Shown here: positions 8,048-14,243 of the stretch, piece after piece | How positions within the stretch are numbered: the first letter of the stretch is position 1 | Layout of the letters: each line of letters opens with the position of its first letter | Origin: Deltaproteobacteria bacterium | GTDB taxonomy: Bacteria; Myxococcota; Polyangia; Haliangiales; Haliangiaceae | NCBI GenBank assembly: GCA_018262455.1 | Contig: JAGSPR010000136.1 | Coordinates: 1 to 14,243, forward strand | Length of the DNA: 14,243 nt | Direction of reading: 5' to 3' | Notes under the pieces: generated by a model | Told to the model about the DNA's origin: nothing | The model's database searches: none | The model's input: only the letters and a program-made list of their open reading frames with translations | Translations under genes and position numbers: made by a program

Positions 8048-10444
8048 ATGCAAGACTCACTCACGATTCGTCACCTGGCTCACAGGACCGGTCGCGCCAC
8101 GATGGTGGCGGCGCTGATCGCTGGCATGCTCGGCCCCCGGGTGGCCATCGCGCAGCCCGCGCCCGACTCGAAGACGCCCCCGGCTGCCACGCCCGCGGCG
8201 GCCGGCGACGACGCGCTCTATAGTTGCGGCAAGAAGACTGGCCAGGTCTCGGTCAGCTTCAAGCCCGAGACCGAGCTGAAGGACCTCATCACGTGGGTCA
8301 TGGGCTTCACGTGCAGGAACTTCCTGCTCGATCCGCGGATCGTGTCGACCGGCAAGAAGGTCACGATCATTGCACCGCTCAAGATGTCGCAGGCCGAGGC
8401 GTACAACGTCTTCCTCGCGGCGCTCTCGACGATGGGCCTCACGATCGTGCCCAAGGGCAACGTCTTCCGGATCGTCGAAGCGACCACCGCGAAGAGCGAG
8501 ACCGTCCCGATCTACAAGACTGGCATCCCGCCCAACCAGGACCAGGTGGTGCGCTACATCCTGCGGCCGTCGCACACACCGATCGAGACGCTCCGTCAGG
8601 CGCTCGATTCGATCCGGTCGCCCGCAGGCAACGTCGGCGTCGCCGGCAACCTGATCATCATCACCGACTACGCGAGCCAGGTGCGAGACATGATGTCGCT
8701 CGCACGCTCGATCGACGTCCCGGGTAACTCTGACGGCATCTACACCGTCCCCGTGCTGCACGCCGACGCGACGCAGCTGGCGACGAAGCTCAACGAGATC
8801 CTCGGGATCGGCGCTGGCGGCGGTGGCGGTGCCGCGGCGACCCCGCAACGCCGTCCGGCGCCGAATGCGCCGGGCACGCCTGCTGGGGCGGCGAGCGGTG
8901 GCGGGGATGACGTGTCGGGGGCGGTGCCGACGAAGATCCTCGTCGACGACCGCACCAACACGCTGATCGTCGTCTCGAGCGAAGCCGGTTACCTCCGCGT
9001 CAAGTCGCTGGTCGCCCGGCTCGACATCGCGCTCGAGACCGAGGGCGGCGCCTCGATCCATGTCTACCCGCTCGCGAACGCGCTCGCCGAGGAGCTCGCG
9101 ACGACGCTCAACAGTGCGCTCGGCCAGGCGGCTCCGCCAAGCCGCGGTCGCCCCGGTACCCCGGGCCAGCCCGGCGCGCCCGCTGCGCCTTCCCCTATCA
9201 CCGAGGGCGCGGCTCTCGAGGGTCAGGTCCGCATCATCGGCGACAAGGCCACGAACGCGTTGATCGTGATGTCGTCGGGTCGCGACTTCGTGGCGATCAA
9301 GCGCGTCGTCAAGGATCTCGACCAGCCACGCCGCCAGATCTTCATCGAGGCGCTGATCCTCGAGGTCCAGCTCTCGAAGGATCTGTCGATCGGCACCAGC
9401 TCGCACGGCGGCCTCCCGACCGACCGCGGCGACCTGCTGCTCGGTGGTGTCCAGACCCCGAACCTCAAGTCGCTCGACATCAAGTCGCTCGCCGCCGCGA
9501 ACGGCCTGATCGGCGGCTTGATCGGCGCGCCGCTCACCAATTCGCAGACGTTCCTTGGCACGAGCATTCCGTCGTACGGGATCCTGTTCCAGGCACTCGC
9601 GACCCAGGACAACACGAACATCCTGTCGGCACCCGCGATCATCGCGATCGACAACGAGAAGGCCGAGTTCTCGGTCGGCAACAACATCCCTTACAAGGCG
9701 GGCCTGTCGTTCGGCGGCTTCGGCTTGCCGGCGGGTGGCGCGGCTGGCGCAGCGGGCTCGATCGGCCAGAATATCCAGCGCGAGAAGCTGAACCTGAGCC
9801 TCAACGTGACCCCGCACATCTCGAGCAATGATGCCGTGCGGCTCGAGATCGAGCAGGAGACCAAGGACATCGGCGGTAAGGATGCCGAGCTCGGCCCGAC
9901 GTGGACCGAGCGCAAGCTGAAGACCCAGGTCGTGGTGCACGACCAGCAGAGCGTCGTGATCGGCGGACTCGTCCAGGAGCGCGACATCTACAGCGTCACG
10001 AAGGTGCCGTTGCTCGGTGACATCCCGATCCTCGGCTACCTGTTCAAGTACTCGACGAAGACCAAGAAGAAGACGAACCTCCTGATCCTCCTCACGCCTT
10101 ACATCATCAAGGATCAGCTCGATCTGCAGGCGATCCGCGAGCGCAAGGTTCGCGAGCGCACCGAGTTCGTTCGCTCGTTCTCGACACTCAACGAGATGAA
10201 GTACGAGCCCAAGGTCGATTATCGACGCAAGCGCGGCCTGATCGAGGACGTCAACCGGGCGGTGCTGTCGGTCGAGCAGGATCTCGAGCTGCTGCGTGGC
10301 ATGGGCACTCGCCAGCAGGTGATCGAGGGCCCGCTCGACTACGCGCCGTCGAACATCGAGTCGCCCGACGGCCCGGTGCCGGCTCCTCCACCCGCACCGA
10401 CGCCACCGCCAACTCGACCGGCGACTCCGCCGAAGGGCAAGTAG
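8048..10444 (+). CDS. gspD: GspD, T2SS outer-membrane secretin
   Basis: GspD forms the multimeric outer-membrane channel of the T2SS. ATG 8048 (798 residues) is preferred over an in-frame TTG at 8021 that overlaps the gspC stop, because GGAAGAGAG (8028-8036) precedes the ATG. The signal peptide has Arg/His residues, a hydrophobic core broken by Pro-Arg, and likely cleavage after Ala-Ile-Ala. The N0 domain begins near residue 65, followed by N1, N2 and N3. N2 carries a Gly/Pro-rich loop of about 40 residues (around 253-294) and N3 a Pro/Gly-rich loop, both at similar positions. The secretin core runs from about 427 to 690 and contains V-P-L-L-G-D-I-P-I-L-G-Y-L-F-K from residue 653. A charged, then Pro-rich tail of about 105 residues follows; whether it acts as an S-domain for a pilotin is unknown. 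Confidence 0.95.
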   Translation: MQDSLTIRHLAHRTGRATMVAALIAGMLGPRVAIAQPAPDSKTPPAATPAAAGDDALYSCGKKTGQVSVSFKPETELKDLITWVMGFTCRNFLLDPRIVSTGKKVTIIAPLKMSQAEAYNVFLAALSTMGLTIVPKGNVFRIVEATTAKSETVPIYKTGIPPNQDQVVRYILRPSHTPIETLRQALDSIRSPAGNVGVAGNLIIITDYASQVRDMMSLARSIDVPGNSDGIYTVPVLHADATQLATKLNEILGIGAGGGGGAAATPQRRPAPNAPGTPAGAASGGGDDVSGAVPTKILVDDRTNTLIVVSSEAGYLRVKSLVARLDIALETEGGASIHVYPLANALAEELATTLNSALGQAAPPSRGRPGTPGQPGAPAAPSPITEGAALEGQVRIIGDKATNALIVMSSGRDFVAIKRVVKDLDQPRRQIFIEALILEVQLSKDLSIGTSSHGGLPTDRGDLLLGGVQTPNLKSLDIKSLAAANGLIGGLIGAPLTNSQTFLGTSIPSYGILFQALATQDNTNILSAPAIIAIDNEKAEFSVGNNIPYKAGLSFGGFGLPAGGAAGAAGSIGQNIQREKLNLSLNVTPHISSNDAVRLEIEQETKDIGGKDAELGPTWTERKLKTQVVVHDQQSVVIGGLVQERDIYSVTKVPLLGDIPILGYLFKYSTKTKKKTNLLILLTPYIIKDQLDLQAIRERKVRERTEFVRSFSTLNEMKYEPKVDYRRKRGLIEDVNRAVLSVEQDLELLRGMGTRQQVIEGPLDYAPSNIESPDGPVPAPPPAPTPPPTRPATPPKGK

Positions 10445-12220
10445 ATGGTGTCACCCGGGGCATTCTCGATGGTCGCGCCGTTGATCGGCGAGATCTTGAT
10501 CGCGCGGTGCGGCGTCGCACCGGAGTCGGTCGAACGTGCGCTCGGCAAGCAGCGCGACGAGGGCGGCTTGCTCGGCGAGATGCTCGTGCGCCTCAAGCTC
10601 ATCGATGAGGATCAGCTCGCGCTCGCGCTCTCGCTGCAAGCCGAGATGGAGTACCTGCGCGACCTTCCGCGGGTCGAAGACATTCCCGTCGAGCTCATCG
10701 ACAAGCTGCCGATCAACTTCGCGCGCCAGCGGCTGATCCTGCCGCTCGGACGCGATGCCGCCAATCGCGTGATGGTCGCGATCGCCGATCCGACGGCGGT
10801 CGACGTGATCGATGCGGTCGCGGTCCTGATCGGCGAGCCGGTCGAGCCGGTGGTCGCGTCGACGTCGAAGATCATCGATCATATCAACAAGACCTACTCG
10901 CGGCTGCGCGGCGGCGCCGAGCTCGAATCGGGCGCGAAGAAGGAGGATGGCGAGGAAGAGTTCCAGTCCGAGGAGCTCGTCGACATGCTCGACGCCAACG
11001 ACGAGGCGCCGATCATTCGATGGGTCAACTCGCTGATGTTCCAGGCGGCGAAGGAGCGCGCCTCGGATATCCACATCGAGCCCGGCGAGCGCGACGTCGT
11101 GGTCCGCTACCGCGTCGATGGCGTGCTGCGCGAGACGAAGCGCGCGCCCAAGAAGTTCCAGGCTGCGATCGCCGCTCGCGTGAAGATCATGTCTGGGCTC
11201 AACATTGCCGAGAAGCGGCTCCCCCAGGACGGTCGCATCCGCCGCAAGATGGCCGGCAAGGACGTCGACATGCGCGTCGCGACCGCCCCGACGGCCGGCG
11301 GCGAGCGCATCACCATCCGGCTCCTCGATCGTAGCTCGGTGCTCCTCGGTCTCGCCGACATCGGATTCGCCAACGATCAGCTCGAGACGATCCGCGGCAT
11401 CATCAAGCGACCGCACGGCATCTTGCTCGTCACCGGCCCGACTGGATCGGGCAAGACGACGACGCTCTACGCATGCCTGTCCGAGATCAATGCGCCCGAT
11501 ATCAACATCCTCACCGTCGAGGATCCGGTCGAGTACCAGCTCGAGGGCATCTCGCAGACCCAGGTGAACTCGAAGATCGATCTGACGTTCGCGACCGGGT
11601 TGCGATCGTTCTTGCGCCACGATCCAGACGTCATCATGGTCGGCGAGATCCGCGATCGCGAGACTGCCGAGGTCGCGATCACCGCGTCGCTCACGGGCCA
11701 CCTCGTGTTCTCCACGGTCCATACCAACGATGCCGCGGGCGGCATCACCCGGCTCATCGACATGGGGATCGAGCCATTCCTCGTGGCGTCGTCGATGGTC
11801 GGCCTGCTCGCCCAGCGCCTGGTGCGCCGTCCTTGCTACGAGTGCGCGCGGCCCGTCCGGCCGCTCGAGGAGACGCTGCGCGAGCTCGGGCTCGACGCCA
11901 AGACGTTCTATGCCGGCGGCTACAACTTCCCCGGCGTGAAGGGTTCGCGGCCCCCGCCGCCAGGCACGGTCTTCGAGGCAGTCGGCTGTCGCGCGTGCGG
12001 CGACCTCGGCTATCGCGGCCGGACCGGCATCTACGAGCTCCTCATGATCAACGATCAGGTGCGCCGGCTGTGCCTCGACAAGGCCGACGCAGGGTCGATC
12101 CGGGCGGCCGCGATGGAGGCCGGCATGGTCACGCTGCGGTTCGACGGTGCACGCAAGGTGGTCCTGGGCATGACGACTCCCGAGGAGGTCATGCTCGTGA
12201 CCGCGGAGTCCGGAGACTAG
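10445..12220 (+). CDS. gspE: GspE, T2SS assembly ATPase
   Basis: GspE is the cytoplasmic hexameric ATPase that powers pseudopilus assembly through GspF and GspL. The 591-residue protein starts at the base after the gspD stop, with GAAGGG (10432-10437) seven bases upstream. The N-terminal half holds an MshEN/T2SSE_N-type domain (about 14-150) and the N2 domain. The ATPase core has Walker A G-P-T-G-S-G-K-T (331-338, Lys337), an Asp box with E-D-P-V-E, and a Walker B/D-V-I-M-V-G-E-I-R-D segment near 393. A His box with S-T-V-H-T-N-D follows. The tetracysteine zinc motif of GspE/PilB proteins is present as Cys464-x-x-Cys467 and Cys515-x-x-Cys518. The interval between the two pairs includes a Pro-rich stretch. 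All catalytic features are intact, and the operon context favours GspE over PilB. Confidence 0.96.
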   Translation: MVSPGAFSMVAPLIGEILIARCGVAPESVERALGKQRDEGGLLGEMLVRLKLIDEDQLALALSLQAEMEYLRDLPRVEDIPVELIDKLPINFARQRLILPLGRDAANRVMVAIADPTAVDVIDAVAVLIGEPVEPVVASTSKIIDHINKTYSRLRGGAELESGAKKEDGEEEFQSEELVDMLDANDEAPIIRWVNSLMFQAAKERASDIHIEPGERDVVVRYRVDGVLRETKRAPKKFQAAIAARVKIMSGLNIAEKRLPQDGRIRRKMAGKDVDMRVATAPTAGGERITIRLLDRSSVLLGLADIGFANDQLETIRGIIKRPHGILLVTGPTGSGKTTTLYACLSEINAPDINILTVEDPVEYQLEGISQTQVNSKIDLTFATGLRSFLRHDPDVIMVGEIRDRETAEVAITASLTGHLVFSTVHTNDAAGGITRLIDMGIEPFLVASSMVGLLAQRLVRRPCYECARPVRPLEETLRELGLDAKTFYAGGYNFPGVKGSRPPPPGTVFEAVGCRACGDLGYRGRTGIYELLMINDQVRRLCLDKADAGSIRAAAMEAGMVTLRFDGARKVVLGMTTPEEVMLVTAESGD

Positions 12221-12224
12221 CGCC

Positions 12225-13481
12225 ATGCCGATGTACGCTTACAAGGGCATCGCGTCGAGCGGCAAGACGATCTCGGGGGTCCGCGACGTTGACTCGCCAA
12301 AGACCCTGCGTCAGGTGCTGCGCAAGGACGGGGTGCTCGTCACGAGCTTCGAGCTGTCCAAGGGCGGCAAGGCCGCGAAGGCGCAGAACGCGACCAAGGG
12401 CGGGCTGTCGCGCGAGGTCGATTTCGGCGGGCTGTTCGGAGGCGTCAAGAAGATCGAGATCGCGACGTTCACGCGCCAGCTGGCGACCCTGATCAAGGCG
12501 GGCATTCCGCTCGCCGAGTCCCTCGCTGCGCTCGTCGAGCAGATGGAGAACCCGCGGTTCAAGGCGCAGCTCTCCGAAGTGCGCACCGCGGTCAACGAGG
12601 GCAGCTCGTTCGGCGATTCGCTCGCCAAGTACCCCAAGCTGTTCGACGAGCTGTTCGTCTCGATGGTCCGCGCCGGCGAGCTCGCCGGAAACCTCGATGA
12701 GGTCCTGACCCGGCTCGCCGATTTTCTCGAGGCCAGCCAGAAGCTCAAGTCCAAGGTCCAGGGCGCGATGATGTACCCCATGATCATGGTCGTGATCGGC
12801 ACGGTCATCATCGCGCTCTTGATGATCAAGGTCATTCCAGAGATCGCGAAGACCCTCATCCAGCAGGGCAAGGAGCTGCCCTGGAACACGAATCTCTTGA
12901 TCGCGACCTCGACGTTCATCGGGCGGAACTGGCTGTTGCTCCTGATCGGCATCTCCGCGAGCATCTTTGGCTTCACGCAGTGGAAGGGCTCGCCGGGTGG
13001 CAAGCCAGTCTGGCATCGCTTCGTGTTGCGGATGTGGGCGGTAGGTCCCCTGGTGCGCACGATCAACACGAGCCGGTTCTCGCGCACGCTGGGCACGATG
13101 TTGCAGTCCGGGGTGCCCATGCTGCGCGCGCTCGACGCCGCCAGGATGACGATGGGCAACGTGATCATGCAGGGCGTCGTCGAGGACGCGAAGAAGGCGG
13201 TCACCGAGGGCGAGTCGCTCGCCGTGACGCTCAAGAAGTCCGGCGAGTTCCCGCCGACGATGATCCACATGACGGCCGTCGGAGAAAAGGCCGGCCAGCT
13301 CGAGCAGATGCTCGAGCGGGTCGCCGCGACCTACGAGCTGGAGATCGACACCAAGCTGTCGCGCTTCATCGGCCTGCTCGAGCCGCTGATGTTGCTCGGC
13401 ATGGGTATCGCAGTAGCCTTCATCGTGATCTCGATCCTTCAACCGATGATGGATCTCAGCCAGATGTCCGGTCCGAAGTAA
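12225..13481 (+). CDS. gspF: GspF, T2SS inner-membrane platform protein
   Basis: GspF is the polytopic platform protein thought to couple GspE ATP hydrolysis to pseudopilin extraction. This 418-residue protein has the expected layout: a short N-terminal domain beginning M-P-M-Y-A-Y-K-G, then two T2SSF domains (about 76-200 and 283-405). Three membrane segments lie near 183-205, 224-250 and 383-406. Both repeats carry the typical motifs, F-T-R-Q-L-A-T-L-I-K-A-G-I-P-L at 82-96 and F-S-R-T-L-G-T-M-L-Q-S-G-V-P at 285-298. GGAGA (12212-12216) lies 8 bases before the ATG and inside the end of gspE, so translation is probably coupled. Length and motifs are normal for the family. Confidence 0.96.
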   Translation: MPMYAYKGIASSGKTISGVRDVDSPKTLRQVLRKDGVLVTSFELSKGGKAAKAQNATKGGLSREVDFGGLFGGVKKIEIATFTRQLATLIKAGIPLAESLAALVEQMENPRFKAQLSEVRTAVNEGSSFGDSLAKYPKLFDELFVSMVRAGELAGNLDEVLTRLADFLEASQKLKSKVQGAMMYPMIMVVIGTVIIALLMIKVIPEIAKTLIQQGKELPWNTNLLIATSTFIGRNWLLLLIGISASIFGFTQWKGSPGGKPVWHRFVLRMWAVGPLVRTINTSRFSRTLGTMLQSGVPMLRALDAARMTMGNVIMQGVVEDAKKAVTEGESLAVTLKKSGEFPPTMIHMTAVGEKAGQLEQMLERVAATYELEIDTKLSRFIGLLEPLMLLGMGIAVAFIVISILQPMMDLSQMSGPK

Positions 13482-13501
13482 TCCCCCAAGTAGGAGCCAC
13501 C

Positions 13502-13975
13502 ATGTCCATTCGCTCGTCTCTCCTTGCCGCTCATCGACGATCCCTCGCTCCTCGTCGCCAGTCCCTCGCGCTCCGCACCGCTCATCGCGGCATGACGCTG
13601 CTCGAGATCATGATCGTGATCGCGATCCTCGGGCTCCTGATCGCAGTCGTCGTCCCGAGAGTCATGAGTGCGCTCGGTAGCTCGAAGGTGAGCTTGACCA
13701 AGGTTGCGGTCAACAAGCTCGCGGACCAGGCCTACCCGCAGTGGGCGATCAAGAACACGGACAAGTCATGCCCGGACAACCTCGCCGAGGTCGGCGCGGT
13801 GGTCGAGATGAAGCCGGAGGACCTCGTGGATGCGTGGGGCAGCCCCTACAAGTTCCTGTGCGCGCCGAACCTCCCCGCGGGCGTCAAGAACGGGATCGCG
13901 GTGTACTCGCTCGGCGAGGACAAGGCCGAGAACACGGCTGACGACGTCAGGTCCTGGGAAAAAGTGAAGAACTGA
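13502..13975 (+). CDS. gspG: GspG, major T2SS pseudopilin
   Basis: GspG is the main subunit of the periplasmic pseudopilus. The start ATG 13502 is set by AGGAG (13492-13496) and the gspF boundary; the same frame is open further upstream, inside gspF, but that part is not coding. The 157-residue precursor has a long leader of 30 residues with many Arg and His. It ends at Gly30, before Met31-Thr-Leu-Leu-Glu35, the prepilin peptidase site and the essential +5 Glu. A hydrophobic helix follows. The C-terminal region contains W-G-S-P-Y-K-F and S-L-G-E-D-K...D-D-V...W, matching the family's calcium-binding loop. Two cysteines (90 and 120) may form a disulfide. The mature residue +1 is Met rather than the common Phe. 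Prepilin peptidase (GspO/PilD) is not in this window. Confidence 0.93.
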   Translation: MSIRSSLLAAHRRSLAPRRQSLALRTAHRGMTLLEIMIVIAILGLLIAVVVPRVMSALGSSKVSLTKVAVNKLADQAYPQWAIKNTDKSCPDNLAEVGAVVEMKPEDLVDAWGSPYKFLCAPNLPAGVKNGIAVYSLGEDKAENTADDVRSWEKVKN

Positions 13976-13997
13976 CTCCACGCCCCTTCCCTCGACC

Positions 13998-14243
13998 ATG
14001 TTGCAGCGCCGCACATATCGCCGAGCCTCCAGCTCCGGCATGACGATCCTCGAGCTGATGGTGGTCATCGCCATCATGGGGGGCGTCATGCTGGTGTTCC
14101 GCTCGGGGTTTCGCGTGCTGACGAACGCCGATCTCTCGGAGGATGCGACCGAGCTCGCATCGCTCATGCGGCGCGCCCAGCAACTCGCGATCGAGCACGG
14201 CGAGCAGCATCGGATCGTGTTCGATCTCGACAAGGCGATCTAT
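13998..14243 (+). CDS. gspH: GspH-like minor pseudopilin, 3'-truncated
   Basis: The window ends after 82 codons with no stop, so only the N-terminal part is seen. A short leader rich in Arg and Ser ends at Gly14, followed by Met15-Thr-Ile-Leu-Glu19, the prepilin peptidase site and +5 Glu. A hydrophobic helix comes next. The following sequence, with E-L-A-S-L-M-R-R-A-Q-Q-L-A-I and R-I-V-F-D-L-D, is typical of the GspH/FimT family, which sits at or near the pseudopilus tip. No clear Shine-Dalgarno is visible in the 22 bases after gspG, so translation may depend on coupling. The position after gspG also fits gspH. GspI is a less likely alternative. Confidence 0.82.
   Translation, partial: MLQRRTYRRASSSGMTILELMVVIAIMGGVMLVFRSGFRVLTNADLSEDATELASLMRRAQQLAIEHGEQHRIVFDLDKAIY

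Noticed and set aside
8057..9940. Long open frame on the minus strand (627 codons) opposite gspD
   Set aside because: It lies fully opposite a gene with clear secretin domains. Its translation is very rich in Arg, Asp and Leu with no recognisable domain, as expected of the antisense of a high-GC gene.
10451..12226. Minus-strand open frame of 591 codons opposite gspE
   Set aside because: It mirrors gspE almost end to end and gives an Asp/Arg/His-rich product without motifs. The catalytic motifs of GspE on the plus strand settle the coding strand.
12980..13501. Upstream extension of the gspG frame inside gspF
   Set aside because: The frame is open by chance. Its Arg/Asp-rich translation is unlike any pseudopilin, and gspF occupies this region in another frame. 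The ATG at 13502 has a good ribosome binding site and a proper leader.

Overview
This window is high-G+C bacterial DNA, most likely from a myxobacterium (phylum Myxococcota). Three things point there: a MYXO-CTERM-type C-terminal tag on the first gene, a type II secretion (T2SS) gene order with myxobacterial-looking components, and a sigma-54-type two-component pair. Family or genus cannot be fixed from the sequence. No RNA genes, insertion sequences, CRISPR arrays or phage genes were seen. Gene density is high and the codon pattern looks uniform.

Left part (1-2424): the 3' end of a secreted, calcium-motif-rich FG-GAP/VCBS beta-propeller protein ends in a MYXO-CTERM-like tail. It converges, with a 9-bp gap, on a minus-strand gene for a predicted outer-membrane beta-barrel protein. 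Both are envelope or surface proteins.

Middle (about 2462-7094): a large multi-spanning sensor histidine kinase is followed, after a 265-bp intergenic region, by an NtrC-type sigma-54 activator. The activator has receiver, AAA+ and Fis-type HTH domains, with an intact GAFTGA motif. The intergenic region is the only substantial non-coding stretch. It holds short CTTGCAC repeats, inverted repeats and two sigma-54-promoter-like sequences.

Right part (7098-14243): a compact T2SS operon in canonical order, gspC-gspD-gspE-gspF-gspG-gspH, with gspH cut by the window end. Gaps between genes are 0 to about 25 bp. GspC (inner-membrane PDZ protein) links the platform to the GspD secretin. GspE is the cytoplasmic ATPase, GspF the platform protein, and GspG and GspH are pseudopilins. 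The activator gene ends 3 bp before gspC, so the regulator and the secretion genes are probably co-transcribed at least in part.

Working model (inference): the kinase and activator sense an envelope or external signal and control sigma-54-dependent transcription, possibly of this operon. Exported cargo could include MYXO-CTERM proteins such as the one encoded at the left edge. MYXO-CTERM surface sorting has been tied to the T2SS in Myxococcus. Apart from that possible circuit, nothing here looks like a wholly new system. The most interesting points are the regulator-gspC coupling, the duplicated membrane domain of the kinase, the CxxC of GspC and the insertion in the activator's AAA+ domain.
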